This document shows, piece after piece, positions 10,101 to 17,261 of a stretch of 39,440 nucleotides of DNA. Source of the stretch: Planctomycetota bacterium (lineage in GTDB: Bacteria > Planctomycetota > Planctomycetia > Pirellulales > PNKZ01). The DNA is taken from contig JAFLCO010000013.1 of assembly GCA_017303535.1 (NCBI GenBank), forward strand, positions 1 through 39,440. The letters are read 5' to 3'. How positions within the stretch are numbered: the first letter of the stretch is position 1; the number at the start of each line of letters is the position of its first letter. The notes beneath the pieces were generated by a model. That model was not told the DNA's origin. It saw only the letters and a program-made list of their open reading frames with translations, and did not search any database. Position numbers and translations under genes: made by a program.

Positions 10101-10576
10101 GTGATTCCCGCTTCCGAACTCAGCCGAGCTTCGATCAACCGGGTACGGTCGCCGGCCGGGAGCTTGCGGACCAGCGCGAGATAGCGGACGGCCTGATCGG
10201 CGTCGGACGTTCTCCAATGCTCGTCGCCGTAATATTTGCGGTGCCAGGCTAGGGCCTCGTCGCGATACCCGGCGGCGTCGTCCCACCGCTCGGCGGCTTC
10301 CAATACTTCGGCCATCCAGCTCATGGAGAACGGGAGGCTCTCGTCGTCGGCGTCCAAAACCTTCCGCTCGATGTCCAACATCGCACGACCGGCGGCGGCC
10401 GCTTCGACGAATTTTTTCTCGTTCCGTAGCTCTTGCGCTTGCGTCCAGAGTCGATCGCGCTCGGCCAGGAGATTGTCGGACTCGTCGGCGGCATGGGCGG
10501 CCGAGCAAAATACCGCCGTCGCGGCGACCATGCACCACGGAATGAAACGTGAAATGCGAATGGTGGTTCGAATCAT
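7151..10576 (-). CDS. Exported TPR-CHAT peptidase
   Basis: The ATG at 10576 gives 1141 residues and begins with a clean signal peptide (about 1-29, ending CSAAHA). A GTG at 10624 would overlap the upstream gene but buries the signal behind an Arg-rich stretch. Residues about 30-620 hold many tetratricopeptide repeats of the kinesin-light-chain/TPR_12 kind (recurring ALGNLA, NNLA and AEPLYRECI motifs). A helical linker with coiled-coil character follows (about 670-740). The C-terminal CHAT domain (about 790-1141) has HLATHGFF (His953) and VVLSACDTG (Cys1036), the His-Cys dyad of this caspase-like family, and the conserved ARTTVAGYWKVDD strand. TPRs usually bind protein partners. The stop lies 120 bases before the 650-aa unknown gene. 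The lack of visible truncation and both catalytic residues suggest an active enzyme. Confidence 0.9.
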   Translation of the reverse strand: MIRTTIRISRFIPWCMVAATAVFCSAAHAADESDNLLAERDRLWTQAQELRNEKKFVEAAAAGRAMLDIERKVLDADDESLPFSMSWMAEVLEAAERWDDAAGYRDEALAWHRKYYGDEHWRTSDADQAVRYLALVRKLPAGDRTRLIEARLSSEAGITARFEGRFDDARRDLEKAIEIRRRLLGDKHRLTLIPRYYFGLMISDQGDFATAHDLLQSVTSDALEAYGRKHPHYYSAVAALGSNAHLKGDYDLAEKLHREAISGRRELLGEHDGDYAFSLSCLAQVREARGDTVEAVRLYEQALAALGEAGEPGQRLIVANNLAGVLVVTGDYARAEPLYRECIKLAEQVYGTKHYQYAKILGNLAQLMKHTGDLAEAERLTNLCVDISKVAFGPRHPGYAIVLSNLSELHWMQGDSRAARRAAKEAVEILEETVGPKHPSLLLAANNLAMAYYDLEWYHLAEKSQRQVLELSTEVHGPRHPMTLMSLGNLANISSELGRRDEAQELFERCLKLRKEALGESHPDYHLALHNFACELAEVGEDERAASLFREAIRRTRDLVEQTAIVQSERQQLAMAQTLRYRLDVYVSLAARRPEFARNVFDEVLAWKGATLVRQRGMRLVADDPAVGELFKQLQEAARQLVAASRTSPEAEAAQVAWREQVAKLTAEKERLERDLSRLSGEFRQAVHDTTLDELLAAIPADAVLVDLLEYTRMIPAEVREESPDYEREFVAFVVRPTAEKADQVRVVPLGPAAPIIAAVDTWRESFGMSPEGMRAGAELRQTLWLPLEAALGDATTVLISTDGALGRLPIGALPGKEPGKFLLEAYRLATIPVPQLLPALIHDEGKREVEHELLLLGDVDYEAAPDGAKSPSTKKKRPLRPGEKSGNRAPAADAVFKPLANTAGEIASIGTLYGRLYEIAPDDPRSLAQAEATEANFRALSAKYRHLHLATHGFFAAAEHASALATSDEEQSRHRGGPIRRNAAIEGFNPGLLSGLALAGANREPTDKADDGILTSQEIAFLPLQGVDTVVLSACDTGLGDVAGGEGLLGVQRAFQVAGARTTVAGYWKVDDLVTRLLMERFYLNLWEKKLSRLDALREAQLYVLNHPEAIRGADVAEDEPIIRTSPRFWAAFGLSGDWR

Positions 10577-10601
10577 GGTCGGCGGGCTTTCACGGCGACG
10601 A

Positions 10602-12773
10602 TCATTGCGAGTTGCGATTCGCACCTGAGGGATAAACTTCCAGCGGAATGCGACGCACGGCGTACGACCTTTCCTGTTCGGCGTACTGCGTACCGCGGGT
10701 GCCGGAGAGCGCGTCGCCCAGCAGTTTATCGAGCGGCGAATCGCCGGCGCCGCGGTGACGCTGCAAGGCTTGCTTCGTCAGGCCCGGCTGCTCGAGGAAT
10801 GCGAAGTGCGTGGCCAACGGCGGCACGTGTGTGACCGCCAGCACCAGCAAATCTTCCGGCCCGACGGTCGAGTCGTTGATCTTCACGACGACCTCCAGCG
10901 ATTGCTCCGGGGCGATCGTATTGTAGACGCCGGCTTGAGCCGCGCGAAACGTCGGGGACAAACTTTGGATTTGTGACGAACTGTCGATGTAGAGCACCGT
11001 CGGATCGATCCGAGAAACGCCGACGTTGCGCAGCCGCACGCGGAGGAGATCGCCTTTGGTTAGCCGCGGCGGCACGCCGGCGTCGACCAGGAGCCACGGA
11101 CCGTCGGCCACCGTCGCTCGTTCCAAGTCGATCGCCAGCCCGACTTCGCCGGGTTGGAACTTCCCTACGCGCGGAATGTCCGGCATGGCAAGGCGGAGCA
11201 GATTGCGGGCATTCGCTAAGCGACGTAGATCGGCGACCAGCGACTCCGGCAACTTGTCGGTGGCCGCGGACCTTGGGTACATGTGAGCTGGGGCGTCGCC
11301 TGCGTTACCGGTGCGAAGTGCAACGTCCGTCGGCGAGACGTCGAGATAAATGTCGGCCGTCTCGTGGCTTTCGGCCAGACGGAAGGGGAGCGTTTCCGAG
11401 CGAGTGAGGTCCAGCAATGTCGGCGTCAGTGCGGCGGAGGCCGCTGCGGCAACGGCGCCGCTCGCTCGAATACGAACTCGCGCGACATCGAGCGATTGTC
11501 CACGAGCGACGATTTCGCAACGGGCCGGATTCGGCCAGTAAGTCGTCAGGTCAGATTTGAAGCCTGCGCCGCCTACGAGGTCGCAACGGGCCGTGAACGG
11601 TCGCACTTCCCGCACGACGACTTTTCCGAGAGTCGCACTCCCCTGCCCCGCACCGCTCGGCGGCAAGACACGAAGAATTGTGCCGACGGTCAGCCCGTGG
11701 ACCGAGCCTTGATTGAGCGTGAGCGTTCCAGCATCGTCGCGCGCGAGCACCAGCTTCGAGCGATCTTGCCACTCGCGCTTGCCGAGCACTTCACGATCGA
11801 GGGCGCTTCCTTCTAAGAGCGGAAACGGCAAGAAGTCCCAGCGGCGATAGTGCCAGGCGACTTGCTGGGCCAATTCGCGATAGGTCAGCGGAGTTTGCGA
11901 TTGCGCAAGGACTTGGTGAAGCGTGTAGGTGAGGCGGCCGTAGCGCGGCGCGGTGCGATCGGCGCTGGGGGGCGGCATCGGTTGCTCTTGTTCGACGGCC
12001 GTCGGCGGCACGGCATAGATCGCGGCCAGACCGCCGCGCGACGGCGCACCTTGTGCAACGTCTTGGCGAGGTTGATCGGCGCTGCGTGGTTGCTTCGGCA
12101 CCACACGCAATTCTTCCATGCTCGATAACTCCTCCTTCGGCACATGGCGAGCCGTCGTGCCGGCGTCGACTTCGGCGGGGCCGCGCGTGAGCGTGCCGGA
12201 GTGACAAGTGTCGGCGAGGAAGAATACGAATGCCCCGCGCTCACGCATGGCCGTGAGGCGGCGCTCGATTTCGTCGTCGCGAATGCCGGCGATAACGGTC
12301 CCGCCGGCGAGCGGTCGGCCGCCGCGCGTCACGTCTTCCGATAGAAAGGCTTCGTCGAGCCCGTCGTCTTCGTCGCCTTCGTCGTCGGGCAATTGACTGC
12401 CGTGCCCTGCCAGCAGAATGACGATCTCGTCGCCGTCGCGGGCTGCGGCGGCCAGTCGATCGAACTCGCGCAAAATGTTCGCGCGGGTCGGGCGATGCCC
12501 GTCGTCAGCATCGTGCAAGAGTCGCACGATATCGGCGGTGGCAAATTTGAAACGGTCCGTCAGCAGCGAACCGATCAGGGCCACGTCGTTCGCCGGACCT
12601 TCGAGCGCGTAGCGCTCGCCGAGATGCGGGTACTTCGTGCAACCCACGAGCAGCGCGCGGCGCCGACTTTTCGCATCGGCCGATTTCTCATCAGCGTACG
12701 CTTGCCCAAAGGCCAGGCTGAGTGCCAAGCACCAAGACAAAAAGCCGATAGTCCGTCGATGCGCAGAAAGCAT
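10602..12773 (-). CDS. Exported metacaspase-like C14 peptidase
   Basis: The 723-aa protein has a signal peptide (about 1-27, LALSLAFGQAYADE). The caspase domain (about 37-330) carries RRALLVGCTKYPHL, the catalytic His124 in LLAGHGSQ, and Cys190 in ADTCHSGT. Between them, DEGDEDDGLDEAFLSEDV matches the acidic GDE-DG-DE loop of type I metacaspases, which in that family accompanies cleavage after Arg/Lys and calcium dependence; both properties are inferred here. The C-terminal half is beta-rich. Residues of about 560-680 (LTKGDLLRVRLRNVG, TVLYIDSSSQIQSLSP) resemble the DUF4384-type domains often fused to bacterial caspases. It is the first gene of the six-gene minus-strand array, and the CHAT gene starts 25 bases after its stop. 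A repeat-derived inverted repeat sits immediately upstream. Confidence 0.9.
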   Translation of the reverse strand: MLSAHRRTIGFLSWCLALSLAFGQAYADEKSADAKSRRRALLVGCTKYPHLGERYALEGPANDVALIGSLLTDRFKFATADIVRLLHDADDGHRPTRANILREFDRLAAAARDGDEIVILLAGHGSQLPDDEGDEDDGLDEAFLSEDVTRGGRPLAGGTVIAGIRDDEIERRLTAMRERGAFVFFLADTCHSGTLTRGPAEVDAGTTARHVPKEELSSMEELRVVPKQPRSADQPRQDVAQGAPSRGGLAAIYAVPPTAVEQEQPMPPPSADRTAPRYGRLTYTLHQVLAQSQTPLTYRELAQQVAWHYRRWDFLPFPLLEGSALDREVLGKREWQDRSKLVLARDDAGTLTLNQGSVHGLTVGTILRVLPPSGAGQGSATLGKVVVREVRPFTARCDLVGGAGFKSDLTTYWPNPARCEIVARGQSLDVARVRIRASGAVAAAASAALTPTLLDLTRSETLPFRLAESHETADIYLDVSPTDVALRTGNAGDAPAHMYPRSAATDKLPESLVADLRRLANARNLLRLAMPDIPRVGKFQPGEVGLAIDLERATVADGPWLLVDAGVPPRLTKGDLLRVRLRNVGVSRIDPTVLYIDSSSQIQSLSPTFRAAQAGVYNTIAPEQSLEVVVKINDSTVGPEDLLVLAVTHVPPLATHFAFLEQPGLTKQALQRHRGAGDSPLDKLLGDALSGTRGTQYAEQERSYAVRRIPLEVYPSGANRNSQ

Positions 12774-12781
12774 GGATCAAC

Positions 12782-12849
12782 CACAGAGAGCGCAGTGTTC
12801 TCGGAGAAAACTCAAGTATCCCGTCTCTGAGTTCTCCGAGATCTCTGTG
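12782..12849. repeat. Imperfect inverted repeat of the cacagag family
   Basis: The left arm contains cacagaga (12782-12789), ctcggaga (12800-12807) and actca (12810-12814). These pair in order with tgagt (12828-12832), tctccgag (12833-12840) and tctctgtg (12842-12849), with bulges. It starts 9 bases upstream of the metacaspase-like start codon, so it would fall in that gene's leader if transcribed. A longer, cleaner relative lies at 22123-22210. Confidence 0.6.
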
Positions 12850-12954
12850 TTCAAGAAAGTCCGCGTCTGTCGGGCCGAGCGATTTCAGCATTCTAAGCGT
12901 TGTTGATGGAGAACTACGAACGGCCTCCTTGAGAGGTTCATCGACAAAGCGATA

Positions 12955-12994
12955 AGGCCGAAGTTGCGAACGACTTACGTCGCAACTTCGGCCT
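12955..12994 (-). terminator. Strong hairpin downstream of the SDR gene
   Basis: A perfect 15-bp stem (aggccgaagttgcga at 12955-12969 with its complement at 12980-12994) closes a 10-base loop. It begins 39 bases after the stop of the minus-strand SDR gene, where a terminator is expected. On the minus strand the following bases are only weakly T-rich (TTATCGCTTTG), so termination efficiency is uncertain. Confidence 0.5.
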
Positions 12995-13033
12995 CGTGTT
13001 TCTCGCAAAGTTTTCGCTTTCGCGTCCGTGCGT

Positions 13034-13786
13034 TTATCGCATTCCGCCGGAAACGAACAGCGTTTCGCCGGTGACCCAGGACGAATCTTCGGAGGCCAAG
13101 TAAACGACGGCCGGGGCGATATCTTTCGGTTGCCCGATCCGACCGAGCGGCGTTTGAGCTTCGACCGTTTTGCGGAAGTCGCTCTCCGTAATGCCTGCGC
13201 CGTGGGTGCCTTCGGTTTCAACCATGCCCGGGTTCACCGTGTTGACGCGAATCTTCTTCGGGCCGAGTTCCGCGGCAAGGGCCCTGGTGAGCGCGTCGAC
13301 GGCCCCTTTCGTGGCGCTGTAGACCGAACCGCCGGCGACCGGCGAACGGCTCACCACCGAACTGATGTTGACGATGCTGCCGCCGTCGGGACCCATGAGC
13401 TTCGCGGCTTCTTGCGAGGCCAAGAGCAGGCCGAGCACGTTGAGATCAAACTGCTTGTGGAAGTGCTCCGGCGTCACGCTTTCGAGCGGCGAGAACTCGT
13501 AGATGCCGGCGTTGTTGACGAGTACGTCGACTCGGCCGAACGCCTTCTTTGTTTCGGCGAACAGGTTCTGCACATCGGCGGGCTGCGACAAGTTCGCCTG
13601 AACCGCAACGGCCTTCCCGCCGCTGCCCGTGATTTCTTTGACGACGCGATCGGCCCCTTCGCGGCTGGAGGAATAGTTGACGACCACGGCGGCTCCTTCG
13701 GCCGCCAAACGCAAGGCGATTCCGGCGCCGATGCCCTTCGATGCGCCCGTGACGACCGCGACTTTACCGGTGAGTTTTTGCGACAT
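13034..13786 (-). CDS. Short-chain dehydrogenase/reductase
   Basis: This 250-aa classical SDR is predicted to be a cytoplasmic NAD(P)(H)-dependent oxidoreductase of the 3-oxoacyl-ACP reductase/glucose-1-dehydrogenase group. It has the TGASKGIG cofactor loop (13-20), NNAG (91-94) and the catalytic set Ser143, Tyr156 and Lys160 (YSATK). The C-terminus ends VTGETLFVSGGMR, typical of the family, and the length is normal. The Asn at 37-38 after the second strand (VVVNYSS) fits NADP preference, but this is a weak indicator. AAGGAA lies just upstream of the ATG. It appears to be a single gene with hairpins on both sides. The physiological substrate cannot be told from sequence. Confidence 0.88.
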   Translation of the reverse strand: MSQKLTGKVAVVTGASKGIGAGIALRLAAEGAAVVVNYSSSREGADRVVKEITGSGGKAVAVQANLSQPADVQNLFAETKKAFGRVDVLVNNAGIYEFSPLESVTPEHFHKQFDLNVLGLLLASQEAAKLMGPDGGSIVNISSVVSRSPVAGGSVYSATKGAVDALTRALAAELGPKKIRVNTVNPGMVETEGTHGAGITESDFRKTVEAQTPLGRIGQPKDIAPAVVYLASEDSSWVTGETLFVSGGMR

Positions 13787-13949
13787 GACTTGGGTTCCTT
13801 TGTGAATGCGAAATATCAGATGGTTTTTTCGGAGAGGCGGCGACGGTGATTGTCGTCGCTCAAGAGGTCTTACCGGCCAGGCGGCCGCATCTTACAGGAG
13901 AACTGGAAACGTTTGTTTTCGTCGGGAGTCGGCGAACGTTTAGCTGCAG

Positions 13950-13998
13950 GGAACGCCCTCTGTGGCGTTCCGAGCCCAATGCGTTGCGCGGAACGCCA
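13950..13998. repeat. Alternative hairpins from three ggaacgcc copies
   Basis: ggaacgcc (13950-13957) pairs with ggcgttcc (13964-13971) across a 6-base loop. The same right arm, extended as tggcgttccg (13963-13972), also pairs with cggaacgcca (13989-13998). The two hairpins are mutually exclusive. They lie between the small membrane-protein gene (stop at 14029) and the SDR start at 13786 on the minus strand, so they could serve as terminator or leader structure. Confidence 0.45.
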
Positions 13999-14028
13999 CG
14001 CAGCGCGTTGTCTACAGTGCATCTCGGC

Positions 14029-14541
14029 CTATGTGGTGAGTTGTTGTTGCGCTGCGGTGTGACCAATCGCGTTGAACCGCCAAGTCGCCAAGGTTCCCCA
14101 CACCGCGAAGCCGAGCAGTGCCAGCACTTGCGTGGCGGCGAAGGGGGCTTCGGTTTGCGTCGGGGCGAGGTTGTGCAACGCGGGCACCTTTTGGAAGCTC
14201 TGCACGATCAGCACGAAGAAGTTGAAATACTGGGCGACGAACGCGGCCACGACGTAAGTGGTGCCCCACCGGCCGGCGAGTTCCTTGGCGTACAACGCAT
14301 ACAGGGCCAGCGACAAGGCCGCGAGCGATAGCACGCCGAGCACGTGCCCGGGCGTCACGCCGTGAAACGGGAAGCCGAAGCCGGAGAGGCTCGTAAGGAT
14401 CGTGGTCGTGAGGAAGAACTTGGTCACCGTCGGCGAGACGCGGCTGCGGAGCACGTCGTACATCACAAAGAATCCCGCCGCGATGCCGGCCAGGCTCACG
14501 GCCACGTGCAACAGGGTATAAACGAATAGCGTGGTCGACAT
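14029..14541 (-). CDS. Small multi-pass membrane protein of unknown function
   Basis: The start at 14541 gives 170 residues and has AAGGAG nine bases upstream; longer in-frame extensions lack this site and add Arg-rich, non-membrane sequence. The protein has about five hydrophobic segments (near 5-30, 40-58, 66-86, 92-114 and 132-152). Recurrent features are GFGFPFHG and the loop FQKVPALHNLAPTQTEAPF. I recall similar small integral membrane proteins in other bacteria but know no name or function. Composition and topology support a real inner-membrane protein. It is divergent from the plus-strand 802-aa gene (173-base gap, which may hold both promoters). Confidence 0.8.
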   Translation of the reverse strand: MSTTLFVYTLLHVAVSLAGIAAGFFVMYDVLRSRVSPTVTKFFLTTTILTSLSGFGFPFHGVTPGHVLGVLSLAALSLALYALYAKELAGRWGTTYVVAAFVAQYFNFFVLIVQSFQKVPALHNLAPTQTEAPFAATQVLALLGFAVWGTLATWRFNAIGHTAAQQQLTT

Positions 14542-14714
14542 CTGAGGCTCCTTATGAATCGTTGGTTCGCCGGGGGGTGATCGTGTCTTCATCAGGGAAT
14601 ACCGACGGGCCGGCGGGGTCTTACAAAGATTTCTCGAGCCTGCCGCCGCGGGCGTTCGCGGCATGTTTTCCGCCGCCGCTTTTCCGCGCCGCGCCGTCCC
14701 CGTAAACTGCCCGT

Positions 14715-17123
14715 ATGGCAAAGGGGCTTCGCATCGTGCTGTTGGCGGCCGTGCTGTTGATCGGCACGGCCGTTTACTATTGGTTGCGCACCAGTCCCGT
14801 GCAGCAGGCCGGCGGACCGCAGCTCGGGGCTTCCGCAACCGCGTCCGCCTCCGGTACGGCCGACCGCCCGAAGCCGCCGCTCGATATTCCCCGCGCCGTC
14901 TCGCTCCCCGGTGCTTGGCAACAGCAGACCGTGTACGTAAAGCCCGGCCATTGGGCTTCGCTCTGGTTTGAGGCGACCGCCGAGCGCGAGAACTTCGACG
15001 GCACGCTGGCTGTCGAACTGCAACCCGAGTCGCAGGTCCGCGAATCGATTGCCTCGTGGGGCCGGCTCGAAACGCGTCGGCCTGTGACCTTACCAAAGCG
15101 CGAACCGCGCATCGTGGAGCAGTGGCTCTATGTGCCCAACAGTTACGATCATTCGCGTCAAACGTTCACCCAGCGACATCGCGGCGGGCCGCCGCATGTC
15201 ATGTCGACGGCGAACCCGTTCGGCGAGAGTCTACTACGCGGAGCGCAGGTTCGCGTGGCCCTACAGACCGGCATGTTTCCGACCTATGAAACTCGGCTAC
15301 CGGTGACGACCCTCCGCCATCATCAATCGCTCTTGGTCTTGCTTTCGTCGCAGCCCGACGCTTATCGATTTTGGGCGCAGCTTCCCGTCGTGACGGCTCC
15401 GAGCGAGCCCGATCTGCTAGCCCCAGAGCAGCACGCGCACTATCGCTTGATTTTGGCCGACGACAAGCTGAAGGCGCCGCTGCCGTCGTCGCTCGAAGGT
15501 TGGACGACGACCGGCGCGATCGTCTGGGATCGCTACGATCCCGCACGCCTCAGCGACGAGCAACGTCAGGCCTTGCTCGATTGGCTGCATTGGGGCGGGC
15601 GACTGATCGTCTCCGGCCCGGAATCGCTCGAGATGCTCGGCAACAGCTTCCTGGCGAAGTATTTGCCGGCCGAAGCCGAAGGAACCGTCGAACTGAGCGA
15701 CGCCGCGCTCGAGCCGCTCGACGCCTTAACCATCGAAGGCCCCGACGCGCAACGACCGACGCCGTGGCGCGGCGTGGAATTGCAACCGGTCGCGGGAAGC
15801 GACATGGTGCTCGCCGGCGAAGTCGACCAGACTCCGCTGGTCGTCGAGCGCTCCGTCGGCCGCGGGCACGTGCTGCTTACGGCCTTTCGCCTCACGGAGC
15901 CGTCGCTCGTGGATTGGCCGTCGTACGATGCGCTGGTTCATAACACGCTCCTCGCGCGGCAGAGTCGCGTCTGGCGACATCCGACCGGCCGGCCCGACAC
16001 GGCGGTCGCCGCATGGCGCGACCGAACGGATTGGTTTAACCCTTGGCGCACGAGCGGGCTGGCGTTTGTGGCCCGTGATGCGAAGGTCACGGATCTATCG
16101 CAAGCCGTGGCCCCGACGGCCGCCGGCATTTTCGGCGGCGAGCGCTCGCCGGTGATCGGCCCCGGTACCGCGGCCTGGCGCGACGACGACGGTCTGACCC
16201 TCGCGGCCCGCGCCGTGCTCGATGAGGATACCGGGTTGGTGATTCCGTCCGTGCGATTTGTGCTCGGCATGATCGCGGCCTACGTCGTGCTGCTGGTGCC
16301 GGTCAATTGGTTCGTCTTCTCGCGCTTCGGCCGGCCGGAGCTGGCTTGGCTCGCCGCGCCGGTCGTGGCCGTCGGATTCAGCGTGTATGTCATTCGTAGC
16401 GCGAATCTCGATATCGGCTTCGCGCGCACTCTCACCGAAATCGCGGTGATTGAAACGCAGCCGGATTATGCCCGCGCACATGTCACACGGTGGGGGTCGC
16501 TCTATAATTCGCTCTCACACGACTACGACATCACCACGGACGATCCGACGCTCGTCGCCGTGCCGGTGGGGGAGGTCGGCGAAGGCCCGTCGTCGCGCAA
16601 CGCCGACAAAGTCTACGTGCGCGACGACGCCGCGCAGCCCGCCGGGCGTCGCACGCCGCTGGCCGGGTGGAACGTCGCGTCGAACACCAGCGGCCGTTAC
16701 CGCACGGAGCAACTGCTCGACGCCGGCGGCTCGGTGCAAGTCGAACGTTTGGCCGACGACAAATGTCGCCTCACCAACGGCACCCGCTGGACGCTGGCCG
16801 ACGTCCGGATCGACGGAGAGTTTACGGCGCATGTCGAAACGCTGAGCCCGGGTCAAAGCACGGTGTTGTCGCACGACCCGCCGTCGCCGGCCGTGAACGC
16901 ATCCCGACTTCCGCCGCGCGACAAGCTTCGCCACACGGCCACGACGGCCACCGGCGACAAGCTCCACCTCTCGGCCTGGATCGACGACGCCGGCCTCGCG
17001 ACCGTGCTGGAGCCGGAACCAAAACAATCGCGCCGCCTGACGCTTTTGGTGGCACACCTAGAATACGCCGAGGTCGTCCGCCAACGCGATGCGAATCTGC
17101 CGACGAACCCGCTGCCGCCGTAG
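14715..17123 (+). CDS. Large membrane-anchored protein preceding an ABC exporter, GATase-like domain
   Basis: The 802-aa protein has an N-terminal signal anchor (about 5-23) and a beta-rich extracytoplasmic region. Residues about 235-410 resemble the class I glutamine-amidotransferase-like fold found in gliding-motility-type and ABC-associated proteins (GAIVWDRYDPARLSDEQRQ, WLHWGGRLIVSG, VGRGHVLLTAFRLTEP). No catalytic Cys-His pair is evident. Two transmembrane segments follow at about 515-538 and 546-566, then a second beta-rich domain of about 230 residues. It is followed by an ABC ATPase and permease in the same direction (138-base gap), so it likely acts with that transporter. No convincing ribosome-binding site precedes the ATG. 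Confidence 0.75.
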   Translation: MAKGLRIVLLAAVLLIGTAVYYWLRTSPVQQAGGPQLGASATASASGTADRPKPPLDIPRAVSLPGAWQQQTVYVKPGHWASLWFEATAERENFDGTLAVELQPESQVRESIASWGRLETRRPVTLPKREPRIVEQWLYVPNSYDHSRQTFTQRHRGGPPHVMSTANPFGESLLRGAQVRVALQTGMFPTYETRLPVTTLRHHQSLLVLLSSQPDAYRFWAQLPVVTAPSEPDLLAPEQHAHYRLILADDKLKAPLPSSLEGWTTTGAIVWDRYDPARLSDEQRQALLDWLHWGGRLIVSGPESLEMLGNSFLAKYLPAEAEGTVELSDAALEPLDALTIEGPDAQRPTPWRGVELQPVAGSDMVLAGEVDQTPLVVERSVGRGHVLLTAFRLTEPSLVDWPSYDALVHNTLLARQSRVWRHPTGRPDTAVAAWRDRTDWFNPWRTSGLAFVARDAKVTDLSQAVAPTAAGIFGGERSPVIGPGTAAWRDDDGLTLAARAVLDEDTGLVIPSVRFVLGMIAAYVVLLVPVNWFVFSRFGRPELAWLAAPVVAVGFSVYVIRSANLDIGFARTLTEIAVIETQPDYARAHVTRWGSLYNSLSHDYDITTDDPTLVAVPVGEVGEGPSSRNADKVYVRDDAAQPAGRRTPLAGWNVASNTSGRYRTEQLLDAGGSVQVERLADDKCRLTNGTRWTLADVRIDGEFTAHVETLSPGQSTVLSHDPPSPAVNASRLPPRDKLRHTATTATGDKLHLSAWIDDAGLATVLEPEPKQSRRLTLLVAHLEYAEVVRQRDANLPTNPLPP

Positions 17124-17162
17124 CCGCGACAAAGAACGCCTATGGGTGTTCGGCCCGCTCAC

Positions 17163-17256
17163 CCCCTGCCCCTCTCCCGCAAGGGGCGAGGGGAGCCAGA
17201 CAGCAAGTGGTTGTAATCTCTCCCCCTGCCTACTGCCTCCTGCCAACTGCCGCCTG
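17163..17256. repeat. Pyrimidine-rich repeat leader with ctgcc-type heptamers
   Basis: The stretch first carries a cccctctcccgcaaggggcgagggg palindrome-like block (about 17174-17200 region). It ends in a run of ctgcc units (cctgcctactgcctcctgcc and so on, about 17225-17256) reaching to 6 bases before the ABC ATPase start codon. A reverse-orientation counterpart occurs at 19841-19860, just after the permease. No purine-rich ribosome-binding site is visible in front of the ATPase gene. Confidence 0.5.
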
Positions 17257-17261
17257 CTCCC

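Noticed and set aside
7151..10576. CRISPR-associated Craspase-type TPR-CHAT
   Set aside because: No cas gene or array in the window, and the protein has a signal peptide.
202..12773. Reading the array as a cytosolic abortive-infection defence system
   Set aside because: All six products have export or membrane signals, and no sensor such as an NTPase, TIR or nucleotide cyclase gene is present.
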